From Bacillus sp. FJAT-49736 (GTDB lineage: Bacteria; Bacillota; Bacilli; Bacillales; Bacillaceae_C): a stretch of 64,000 nucleotides of DNA. The notes below the pieces were generated by a model. That model searched no databases and was not told the origin of the DNA. It saw only the letters and a list, made by a program, of their open reading frames with translations. Made by a program: the position numbers and the translations under genes. Below, one piece after another: positions 16,001 to 23,155 of this stretch; within the stretch, counting starts at the first letter, position 1; each line of letters opens with the position of its first letter. The stretch spans positions 310,001 to 374,000 of the forward strand of contig NZ_JAGYPI010000001.1 in NCBI RefSeq assembly GCF_018343615.1. Reading direction: 5' to 3'.

Positions 16001-16861
16001 ATGGGATTATTTTTAAATTTAATAATTAATGGTCTTGCTACCGGTATGCTTGTGTTTTTGCTCGCTGCAGGGTTGACGCTGATCTTTGGATTAATGGATG
16101 TACTGAACTTTGCTCATGGTGGCTTATTCGCTTGGGGTGCATTCAGTGCTGTTTGGTTTTACTCCTTATCCGGCAGTTTTCTTGTAGCTATAATTGGAGC
16201 TCTTGCAACAGGAGTTATATTAGGAATTATTACGGAAAAAGTGATTATTAAGCCTGTCTATGGAAACCATGTTCAGCAAATTTTAATTACATTAGGATTT
16301 ATGCTTGTACTTACAGAATTCATTAAGGTAGTCTGGGGACCAAATCAAATGGTTGCGAGAACACCTACGTTTTTATCAGGCAGCTGGGAGATTGGTAGTG
16401 TCATTCTTATTAAATATCGTGTTTTCATTATTATTGTTGCGTTAATTGTTTATGCACTCGTTCAATTGGGATTAAAGAAAACGAAGATTGGATTAATCGT
16501 GCGTGCAGGGGTTATGGATAAAGAAATGGTGCAAGCACTAGGCATCAATATTAAAAAAGTTTTTTTAGTTGTATTTATCATTGGCTCCTCCCTGGCTGCG
16601 CTTGGAGGTGCTTTAATGGCACCATATTCCGGAGTGGTATATGCAGAAATGGGAATGGAGTTTGCTATTTTAGCCTTTATTGTTGTAGTTATTGGTGGAA
16701 TGGGAAGCTTTTCAGGTTCTTTGTTCGCGGCAATATTAGTAGGATTATCCGGCTCGTTCATGGCTTATTTTGTGCCGGACCTATCGCTTGCCGTTAATAT
16801 GCTACTAATGGCCGTTGTCCTAATCTTTAGACCACAAGGGTTGTTCGTTTCAAAGGGGTGA
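16001..16861 (+). CDS. livH: ABC transporter permease, LivH type
   Basis: The 286-residue integral membrane protein has about eight hydrophobic segments. It has the LivH beginning (LIINGLATGMLVFLLAAGLT, then IFGLMDVLNFAHGGLFAWGA) and the ATPase-contact loop GLIVRAGVMDKEMVQALGIN with the conserved A-x6-ALGI pattern. It forms the channel together with LivM. The start has a perfect ribosome binding site (AGGAGGTG). Confidence 0.9.
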   Translation: MGLFLNLIINGLATGMLVFLLAAGLTLIFGLMDVLNFAHGGLFAWGAFSAVWFYSLSGSFLVAIIGALATGVILGIITEKVIIKPVYGNHVQQILITLGFMLVLTEFIKVVWGPNQMVARTPTFLSGSWEIGSVILIKYRVFIIIVALIVYALVQLGLKKTKIGLIVRAGVMDKEMVQALGINIKKVFLVVFIIGSSLAALGGALMAPYSGVVYAEMGMEFAILAFIVVVIGGMGSFSGSLFAAILVGLSGSFMAYFVPDLSLAVNMLLMAVVLIFRPQGLFVSKG

Positions 16862-16867
16862 AAAAGA

Positions 16868-17671
16868 TTGAAGAGATTAGGAAATATCTCACAAATATCA
16901 CTCATCATTATTGCTATTCTTTTGATGGTGATTCCATTTGTTTATGAATCGAGAAGTACCTTGATAATATTAACCCAAATCTTTATTTTTGCTATTTTTG
17001 CGATGAGCTATGATATATTGCTTGGGTTTACCGGAATTGTTTCGTTCGGTCATGCTATGTTTTTTGGAATTGGAGCTTACACAACCGGAATTTTACTGCA
17101 GCGAAACGAACCGACAATGGGCTATTTTATCCTTTCGCTCATTGTTGGAATAGCGGTCTCGATATTCGTCAGCTACATTGTCGGATTAATGACGCTCCGA
17201 CTCAAAAGCCATTTTTATGCGATGCTCACATTGGCTTTTGCCAGCCTATTTCAGGTGGCTTCTGAAAAATGGAGATCTCTTACATTTGGGAATGATGGCT
17301 TTACATTTCGGATTCCGGAAATGCTGATTGATCGAACCACTTTTTATCTTATTTGTCTATTGCTAATGATCTCTATTTACTGTATACTGCGACGTTTTAC
17401 TAATTCACCGCTTGGGGCGGTTTTACAGGCGATTAGGGAAAATGAGCAACGTGCAGAATCATTGGGGTACAAAGTACTTCCTTATAAAATCATGGCCAGT
17501 ATCATTTCCGGCGTGATGGCTTGTCTTGCAGGTTCATTATATGCAACTTCCTTGCGCTTTGTTAACACAAGTGTATTTGCGATGGATACTACTTTGGATG
17601 CATTATTAATGACCATTATTGGCGGGGTTGGCACCTTGCTTGGACCAATTGTTGGGGCAGCATTCCTGTAA
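16868..17671 (+). pseudogene. livM: livM permease, N-terminal part, interrupted by an IS
   Basis: This frame encodes 267 residues of a LivM-type permease, including ILLGFTGIVSFGHAMFFGIG and the ATPase-contact loop AIRENEQRAESLGYKV. It ends abruptly at GTLLGPIVGAAFL followed by a stop supplied by the inserted DNA. The missing C terminus is found beyond the insertion sequence at 19499-19705. LivM needs its last helices, so the fragment is probably not functional and the LivFGHM importer is probably inactive in this strain. The start codon is TTG, 7 bp after livH. Confidence 0.9.
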
Positions 17672-17717
17672 TGAAAGAAAATGGAGTTTGAACATAAAAA
17701 TAACCTCTTGGTAGAAT

Positions 17718-17759
17718 GAGAGAGTCCTGACGCTGGCCAGCAAATAGGACAAATCTCTC
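17718..17759 (+). repeat. Structured left end of the IS (imperfect hairpin)
   Basis: The outer arms GAGAG and CTCTC, the middle arms GTCCT and AGGAC, and the inner palindrome GCTGGCCAGC nest into one imperfect hairpin about 20 bp before the transposase start. It could fold in RNA ahead of the ribosome binding site, or mark the left recombination end. Confidence 0.5.
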
Positions 17760-17779
17760 AAAAACCAGGAGGCTTTAAA

Positions 17780-19075
17780 ATGAATTATAACCAGAATAAG
17801 AAGATAGCTCAAATAACTTCTCAAACTCTTATTATAGGAGTTGATATTGCGAAATTCAAGCATGTGGCACGTGCCCAGGACTATAGGGGATTAGAGTTTG
17901 GTTCACCTTGTTATTTTGAAAATGCACATGAAGGATTTGAGCATTTTCTTCAGTGGATTTCCGCTATTAAAAAAGAACAAAGTATGGATAAAGTGATAGT
18001 TGGCATGGAGCCAACAGGCCACTATTGGTTCAACCTAGCACATATTTTAAAAGAAAACGGGATTAAGTTTGTCGCAGTAAACCCCTTGCACGTCAAGAAA
18101 AGTAAGGAGCTGGATGATAACTCACCTACCAAGAATGATGTGAAAGATGCCAAAGTCATAGCTCAGTTGGTCAAGGACGGAAGATACGCCGAACCTACGA
18201 TACCGCAAGGTGTTTATGCGGAACTCCGTGTGGCAAAGAAAATACGCGATCTTTTAACTGAAGACCTTCAAACAGTTCAAGGTCAAGTGCACAACTGGAT
18301 TGACCGGTACTTTCCTGAATTCCTAAAAGTGTTTAAAAAGTGGGAAGGCAAGGCAGCATTACAATTCTTAAAGCTTTATGCCTTTCCCCACGAGATAGCT
18401 GAATTCACCGAAGAAGAATTGCTCGTCCATTTAAGACTCTCGGTAACTCGGAGTGTAGGACTAAACAAGATCAGGGAGTTAAAACAGGCAGCAAGTAAGT
18501 CCATCGGACTTCGACAAGGTGCTGAAATGGCCAGGCTAGAGCTGAAAACCATTCTGGCTAAGTATGAATTAATCCAGTTACAATTCGAAGAATTAGATAC
18601 AAAAATAGACGGCCTACTTGATGAAATACCAGGTGTTCAACAAATGTTAGCGATAAAAGGTGTGGGCAGGGATACAATTGCCGGCTTCTTCGCGGAAGTG
18701 GGGGATTTAGGCGAATACAATCATCCCCGGCAAATTATCAAGCTGGCCGGCTTAAGCTTAAAAGAAAATACATCCGGTAAGCACAAAGGAAAAACGACCA
18801 TCACAAAAAGAGGGCGGAAGAAACTTAGGGCCTTGTTATTCAGGGTTTGTATGATTCTCGTCGCCAAGAATTCCGCATTTAAGGCATTGCATGCGTACTA
18901 TACTCAACGTCAGGAAAATCCATTAAAGAAGATGCAGTCCTTGATCGCTTTGTGTAATAAACTGATTCGTATCTTCTTTAGCATTGGTAAAAAGCAATTT
19001 GAATTTAGTGAAGAAAAGATGTTAATAGACATCCCTCATATGGCAGTAATAGAGAAGACGGAAATAGCAGCCTAA
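17780..19075 (+). CDS. IS110 family transposase (DEDD recombinase)
   Basis: The 431-residue protein has the RuvC-like DEDD residues: Asp22 in GVDIAK, Glu77 in GMEPTGHYW, and Asp120 and Asp123 in TKNDVKDAKVIAQL. Its C-terminal Tnp_IS116/110 domain is read as LAIKGVGRDTIAGFFAEVGD and KLAGLSLKENTSGKHKGK, which carries the conserved Ser region. IS110 family recombinases move DNA with a bridge/seeker RNA that pairs with donor and target. The start ATG has a strong site (CCAGGAGG). The gene is intact, so the element may be active. It has inserted into livM in the direction of transcription. Confidence 0.93.
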   Translation: MNYNQNKKIAQITSQTLIIGVDIAKFKHVARAQDYRGLEFGSPCYFENAHEGFEHFLQWISAIKKEQSMDKVIVGMEPTGHYWFNLAHILKENGIKFVAVNPLHVKKSKELDDNSPTKNDVKDAKVIAQLVKDGRYAEPTIPQGVYAELRVAKKIRDLLTEDLQTVQGQVHNWIDRYFPEFLKVFKKWEGKAALQFLKLYAFPHEIAEFTEEELLVHLRLSVTRSVGLNKIRELKQAASKSIGLRQGAEMARLELKTILAKYELIQLQFEELDTKIDGLLDEIPGVQQMLAIKGVGRDTIAGFFAEVGDLGEYNHPRQIIKLAGLSLKENTSGKHKGKTTITKRGRKKLRALLFRVCMILVAKNSAFKALHAYYTQRQENPLKKMQSLIALCNKLIRIFFSIGKKQFEFSEEKMLIDIPHMAVIEKTEIAA

Positions 19076-19330
19076 CTTTGGTTTAGTTTAGATAAGTAGT
19101 AGTTCTGTTTTTATAGATTTGGAGACATATGAAGCACGGATTAGTCGGCAAAGCAACTAAATTACGGGCTTGGACCCTGTGGGGCAGCATGGCTGACATC
19201 CACCTCATGGAAAGGTTGGACGAAGGAATTTGAGAGCGAAGACTCTGTGAGGCATGGGAGGGTTGACCTCCATGAGTAAATGTGGACATCCACCAGTGCG
19301 GCTATATTTTTACTCATCTACCATTTTCTG
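19076..19330 (+). ncRNA. Candidate bridge/seeker RNA region in the IS right end
   Basis: This section of the non-coding right end is more GC-rich than its surroundings and can form RNA structure. CTCATGG (19204-19210) pairs with CCATGAG (19270-19276), and GTGGA/TCCAC form a small hairpin near 19283-19294. A 10-bp direct repeat GACATCCACC occurs at 19195-19204 and 19285-19294. In IS1111-group elements the guide RNA maps to the right end. The precise 5' and 3' ends cannot be read. The remainder to about 19498 is AT-rich and without recognisable features. Confidence 0.35.
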
Positions 19331-19498
19331 CTAGGAACTGGTTAGTGGGTTATAGCTCTTTTTTCTTACTCAGTCCAAAAATATCCTTTCAAGTGAAGAT
19401 TCTCCAGCTATAAAGGCATTTACCGATAGGTAAACAACTATGAAATTCTAAGAAAACATGAGTAAATCGGTGTTTTCGCTTCTTTTATTGAGGGAGGG

Positions 19499-19705
19499 TT
19501 AATTGAATTTGCCCATCATTGGCTAAGTGGATTAGCTGAAAAATATCCGTTATTTGAAAGGTGGATTATTTTCTTTGGAATTGTCTATATTCTAGTTGTC
19601 ATGTTTTTTCCAAAGGGCATTGTTGGAAGTATAAAAGGCTGGAATGCCGAAAGAAGCCTGAAAAAGAATACTAGAGTAAAAGAAAAAAGGAAAATGGCCG
19701 GATAA
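19499..19705 (+). pseudogene. livM: livM permease, C-terminal remnant beyond the IS
   Basis: The frame reads LIEFAHHWLSGLAEKYPLFE, then a membrane helix WIIFFGIVYILVVMFFPKGI and VGSIKGW, the typical LivM ending, and stops at 19703-19705. It has no start codon or ribosome binding site of its own. It completes the protein begun at 16868 and proves that the insertion occurred inside livM. Confidence 0.85.
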
Positions 19706-19719
19706 AAGAGGTGATGGTA

Positions 19720-20745
19720 ATGGATATTGGTATATTAAGTACAGGAATATATTTACCAGATCAGTATATGACAGGAGAAGAAATAGCAGAAAAAGCGGGA
19801 ATTCCAATAGATGTGGTAGAAAATAAAATGGGAATAAAGCGAAAGCCAATCCCCGGCAGTGAAGATCATACATGTCAAATGGGGATTCATGCTGCTATGC
19901 AGGCAATAGAAAAAGCTAATTTGGACCCTAAAGAAATTGATCTTGTTATCTATATTGGCGAAGAACATAAGGAGTATCCCTTATGGACAGCAGCCATAAA
20001 AATGCAGGAAACGATTGGAGCCTGTCATGCTTGGGCTTTTGATGTTTCCCTACGCTGCGGAACTACGATTATGGCTATGAAGGTTGCAAAAAGCATGATG
20101 ATGGCGGATCCAGCTATTCATACAGTGCTATTAGCTGGAGGCTATCGCAATGGCGATTTTATTGATTATCGAAATGAACGAACTAGATTTATGTTTAACC
20201 TAGGTGCCGGCGGAGGGGCAATCCTTTTACAAAAAGGATTAAAGAAGAATAGATTATTAGAATCAGAGATAATGACGGATGGTTCTTTTTCAGAGGATGT
20301 AGTTGTAACAGCGGGTGGAACAAAGCAGCCAATAACCCATGAAGCATTAGAAAAGGGGTTATACAGACTGGATGTTCTTGACCCAGAAGGAATGAAAATC
20401 AGGCTTGAGCAAAAGTCGATGGATAATTTCTTAAAGGTGATTCGTTCAAGTCTTTATAAAAGTGGTTACACAGAAAAGGATATTCAATATGTAGGGATGC
20501 TCCATATGAAAAAATCTGCTCATCAATATGTACTAAGAGAACTGGGCTTGTCGGAGGAGCAATCTATTTATCTTGAAAATTATGGACATATTGGGCAGTT
20601 CGATCAAATATTATCTTTAGAGTTAGCAGATAAGGAAGGAAAACTTCGGGATGGGGATATTGTTGTTTTAGTAAGTGCAGGGATTGGATATGCATGGGGA
20701 GCAACGGTAATAAAATGGGGAAATAGTTTCAATAAGGGGGAATAA
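19720..20745 (+). CDS. KAS III-like (FabH superfamily) acyl condensing enzyme
   Basis: The 341-residue protein has the thiolase-fold layout of FabH: MDIGILSTGIYLPDQYMTGE at the start, active-site Cys113 in FDVSLRCGTTIM, and a C-terminal VVLVSAGIGYAWGATVIKWG resembling FabH. The other two catalytic positions differ: the PHQAN His aligns with His262 in LHMKKS, and the YGN Asn is replaced by His290 (YGHIGQ), giving Cys-His-His. It therefore is not a standard fatty-acid-initiating FabH (a normal one lies at 59869). It probably acylates or cleaves a beta-keto compound. Start ATG 19720 has AAGAGGTGAT upstream; the frame opens at 19711. It is cotranscribed with the transporter genes. Confidence 0.75.
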   Translation: MDIGILSTGIYLPDQYMTGEEIAEKAGIPIDVVENKMGIKRKPIPGSEDHTCQMGIHAAMQAIEKANLDPKEIDLVIYIGEEHKEYPLWTAAIKMQETIGACHAWAFDVSLRCGTTIMAMKVAKSMMMADPAIHTVLLAGGYRNGDFIDYRNERTRFMFNLGAGGGAILLQKGLKKNRLLESEIMTDGSFSEDVVVTAGGTKQPITHEALEKGLYRLDVLDPEGMKIRLEQKSMDNFLKVIRSSLYKSGYTEKDIQYVGMLHMKKSAHQYVLRELGLSEEQSIYLENYGHIGQFDQILSLELADKEGKLRDGDIVVLVSAGIGYAWGATVIKWGNSFNKGE

Positions 20746-20748
20746 GGT

Positions 20749-21639
20749 ATGACAGTTGTGAGGAAAAAAGTAGAATTGCCAAATGGAGAGACTTTAAGTT
20801 ACCGGGAACGCGAAGGTGGCAATCAGGTTGTTTTACTTATACATGGGAATATGACCTCTTCAAAGCATTGGGATGTTTTAATGGAAAAAATGGATCCTTC
20901 CTATAAGCTTATTGCTGTTGACCTTAGGGGATTTGGCGATTCGACCTATCAAAAACGAATAACTGGTATTAAGGATTTTTCCGATGATGTGAAGCTATTT
21001 GTCGATACACTGGGATTTCGAAATTTTACGATAATGGGGTGGTCTACAGGAGGAGCGGTTGGGATGCAATATGTTGCAGATCATCCAGATGATTGTCAAA
21101 AGCTTGTCCTTCTAGCTTCCGCTTCCACTCGTGGTTTCCCATTTTACGCAAAAAAGCAAGATGGAAGCCCAGACTTAGAGAGACGGTTAACCACCATTGA
21201 AGATGTCGAACAAGATCCAGCGACTATAGCCGTTCAAGGAGCATATGACCATAATAATCGTGAATTTTTAAAAACACTATGGAACACATTGATTTACACG
21301 CATAACCAACCAGAGCCGGCGTTGTATGAAGAGTATGTAGATGATATGAGAACGCAGCGAAACCTGGCGGATGTCTATCAGGCATTGAATACATTCAATA
21401 TAAGTTCCGTTCACAACGGTATTGTCGAAGGAACAGGACAGGCTAAGAATATCAGCATTCCGATTCTTATTTTAAGAGGGGAGCGGGATTATGTTGTAAG
21501 CGCTCTAATGACAGAAGAAATCATCGAGGACATAGGAGAAAATGGCAGGTTTGTCGAATTAAAGGATTGTGGGCATTCACCTTTATTGGATAATTTAGGT
21601 TTATTGATCGGTATTGTAGAGGAGTTTTTACAAGAGTAG
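20749..21639 (+). CDS. Alpha/beta hydrolase
   Basis: The 296-residue protein has the fold's key elements: oxyanion segment LLIHGNMTSSKHWD, nucleophile elbow GWSTGGA, acid residue in LRGERDYVV and the catalytic His in LKDCGHSPLLDN. Its order of motifs resembles ring-cleavage-product or ester hydrolases, and haloperoxidase-like enzymes. It starts 4 bp after the KAS III-like gene (site GGGGGAA) and is followed at 12 bp by the reductase, so the three enzymes are coupled. It probably hydrolyses a thioester, ester or beta-diketone of the imported compound; the substrate is not known. Confidence 0.85.
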   Translation: MTVVRKKVELPNGETLSYREREGGNQVVLLIHGNMTSSKHWDVLMEKMDPSYKLIAVDLRGFGDSTYQKRITGIKDFSDDVKLFVDTLGFRNFTIMGWSTGGAVGMQYVADHPDDCQKLVLLASASTRGFPFYAKKQDGSPDLERRLTTIEDVEQDPATIAVQGAYDHNNREFLKTLWNTLIYTHNQPEPALYEEYVDDMRTQRNLADVYQALNTFNISSVHNGIVEGTGQAKNISIPILILRGERDYVVSALMTEEIIEDIGENGRFVELKDCGHSPLLDNLGLLIGIVEEFLQE

Positions 21640-21650
21640 GAGGAAGTAGC

Positions 21651-22391
21651 ATGCGTTTGAAGGGAAAAGTCGCCATTATTACCGGTGCCGCGGGTGGAAT
21701 TGGTTTTGCCGCAGCGAGTAAATTCGCAGAAGAGGGTGCAAAAGTCGTCATTGCTGATTTTGATGCTTCTATAGGTAATGCAAAAGCGGATGAATTGACT
21801 TCCAAGGGCTATGAAGCAAAATTTGTTCAAGTTGATGTTTCTAGTCGCGACAGTGTGGACCAAATGGTGGGTGAAGTGTTGGATACCTATGGAAAAGTCG
21901 ATATTCTAATCAATAATGCGGGGATTACAAGGGATGCGATGCTTGTTAAAATGAAGCAGGAGGATTTTCAAAAGGTACTGGATGTTAATTTAACGGGAGT
22001 ATTTCATTGTACTCAGGCGGTTGTCCCATCCATGATTGAGCTAGGCAAAGGGAAAGTTATCAGCACCTCCTCTGTAAGCGGAGTATACGGGAACATTGGA
22101 CAAACGAATTATGCCGCAGCAAAAGCGGCTATCATTGGTATGACTAAGTCTTGGGCGAAGGAGCTTGGGCGAAAGGGAATCAATGTGAATGCAGTTGCAC
22201 CGGGCTTTACAGAGACAAATATGGTAGCATCCGTTCCGGAAAAGGTGATTGATACCATGAAAGCAATGGTTCCATTACAGCGTCTAGGAAAACCAGAAGA
22301 TATTGCAAATGCTTACCTATTTTTAGCTTCGGATGAATCTGACTATGTTCATGGTACTGTTCTTCATGTAGATGGCGGGATTATGATGTAG
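21651..22391 (+). CDS. SDR reductase, FabG-type 3-oxoacyl reductase
   Basis: The 246-residue short-chain dehydrogenase has the NAD(P)-binding glycine motif TGAAGGIG, the NNAG motif (INNAGITRDAMLVKM, very close to FabG), the catalytic YAAAK and the end HVDGGIMM. FabG enzymes reduce 3-oxoacyl-ACP or -CoA to the 3-hydroxy form with NADPH. It is the last gene of the transporter operon and is followed by a terminator. Together with the KAS III-like and hydrolase genes it suggests handling of a 3-oxo or 3-hydroxy acyl intermediate. The start ATG is preceded by AGGAGGAAG. Confidence 0.85.
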   Translation: MRLKGKVAIITGAAGGIGFAAASKFAEEGAKVVIADFDASIGNAKADELTSKGYEAKFVQVDVSSRDSVDQMVGEVLDTYGKVDILINNAGITRDAMLVKMKQEDFQKVLDVNLTGVFHCTQAVVPSMIELGKGKVISTSSVSGVYGNIGQTNYAAAKAAIIGMTKSWAKELGRKGINVNAVAPGFTETNMVASVPEKVIDTMKAMVPLQRLGKPEDIANAYLFLASDESDYVHGTVLHVDGGIMM

Positions 22392-22402
22392 AGTAGGATA
22401 TG

Positions 22403-22440
22403 GAAGAGACCCACATCTTAGGGGGGCCTCTTCTTTTTTA
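22403..22440 (+). terminator. Rho-independent terminator of the transporter operon
   Basis: GAAGAG (22403-22408) pairs with CTCTTC (22428-22433), with further C/G pairing inside, followed by a run of T residues. It lies 12 bp after the reductase stop codon. Confidence 0.8.
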
Positions 22441-22574
22441 TTGTGGTACTTTTTGGTTATTGTATAGGTCTAAAGGTATGATTCACGAGAATAACCCCCA
22501 ATTCTCAATAAAAATAATAAATTAAACGACATTATTATCTATAAGCAAGGATCTGATAGTTAGTATTATATTTT

Positions 22575-23039
22575 TTATAATGAACGGTAGATTTTACTAA
22601 GAAAATCCTCTAGCATTTTTCTATGACTACCAACCATTTTGTCAGGAAATTGATCGGGAGCAAAGTATTTTAATTGGATGGATTCTGTTTCATCTGCTCT
22701 AATATTTCCTTCTGTATTCTTTGTATAATAAGCAACAGTGACGACGTAAAATTCGTCTCCATTTTGGGCAACAGCAAAATGGTCTGGTCCTGAATAGACA
22801 TTGATCAATTGCAAATCATTCACAGTTAATCCTGTTTCCTCCAAAACTTCTCTTCGCGCTGTGTCTTCCGTGGATTCAGCAAGCTCCATTAGTCCCCCGG
22901 GAAGGCCCCATACTCCATTTGGATAGGTTCGCTGTTGTAAAAGAATGTGATTCTCCTCGTCCAAAATAATCACAACTGCTCCCACAAATATAACCGGTCT
23001 ATGTCCAATTAACGCTCGTAAATCTTCAATATATCCCAT
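22575..23039 (-). CDS. NUDIX hydrolase
   Basis: The 154-residue protein has a complete NUDIX box, GGLMELAESTEDTARREV followed by LEETGL, the GX5EX7REUXEEXGU motif that binds metal and hydrolyses nucleoside diphosphate derivatives. It is preceded by LLQQRTYPNGVWGLPGG. The frame opens at 23078, but ATG 23039 has AAAGGAG at 8 nt and is preferred. It is divergent from the acyl-CoA ligase gene, with the TTGTAAC repeats in the shared promoter region. Substrate unknown; CoA pyrophosphatases also belong to this superfamily, but the CoA-specific signature is not evident. Confidence 0.88.
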   Translation of the reverse strand: MGYIEDLRALIGHRPVIFVGAVVIILDEENHILLQQRTYPNGVWGLPGGLMELAESTEDTARREVLEETGLTVNDLQLINVYSGPDHFAVAQNGDEFYVVTVAYYTKNTEGNIRADETESIQLKYFAPDQFPDKMVGSHRKMLEDFLSKIYRSL

Positions 23040-23092
23040 TTGAAATTCTCCTTTTTTGATCTTGCTTAAGTATCTCACGAATTAAGTCCACA

Positions 23093-23125
23093 TTGTAACT
23101 GCATTGTAACTTCTTTTTTTACAAT
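23093..23125 (+). promoter_or_regulatory. Tandem TTGTAAC operator and -10 box of the acyl-CoA ligase gene
   Basis: The heptamer TTGTAAC occurs at 23093-23099 and 23104-23110, again with an 11-bp period, followed after 9 bp by the -10 box TACAAT (23120-23125). No consensus -35 is present, since the repeats occupy that place. It matches the operator at 13166 base for base in both heptamers and differs only in the spacer (TGCA instead of TGTG), which indicates shared regulation by the BTAD protein. Confidence 0.7.
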
Positions 23126-23155
23126 ATTGGTAATGAGTAGAAGGGAGAGACATAA

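Larger units (their letters stand above)
17669..19498 (+). mobile_element. IS110-family (IS1111-like) insertion sequence in livM
   Basis: About 1.83 kb of foreign DNA separates the two halves of livM. It holds one DEDD transposase, a short left end (about 110 bp) and a long non-coding right end (about 420 bp). That asymmetry is the one described for the IS1111 group, where the guide RNA is encoded at the right end. No long terminal inverted repeats or target duplication are evident, as expected for the family. A weak similarity exists between the left start AATGAAAGAAAATGG and the inverted right end near 19470-19487. The exact right boundary is uncertain, roughly 19480-19500. Confidence 0.75.

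Noticed and set aside
19083-19289. Minus-strand frame of 68 codons in the IS right end
   Set aside because: No ribosome binding site, and it covers the region expected to encode the guide RNA; composition follows RNA structure, not codon use.
19195-19294. Direct repeat GACATCCACC considered as a CRISPR-like or attachment repeat
   Set aside because: Only two copies, 90 bp apart, inside the IS end; better explained as part of the element's RNA.
20298-20305. Single TTGTAAC inside the KAS III-like gene
   Set aside because: A lone heptamer without a partner at 11 bp and within coding sequence; expected by chance.
22487-22506. Small hairpin GAGAAT/ATTCTC downstream of the NUDIX gene
   Set aside because: Only six base pairs and no T tract on either strand; not enough for a terminator call.
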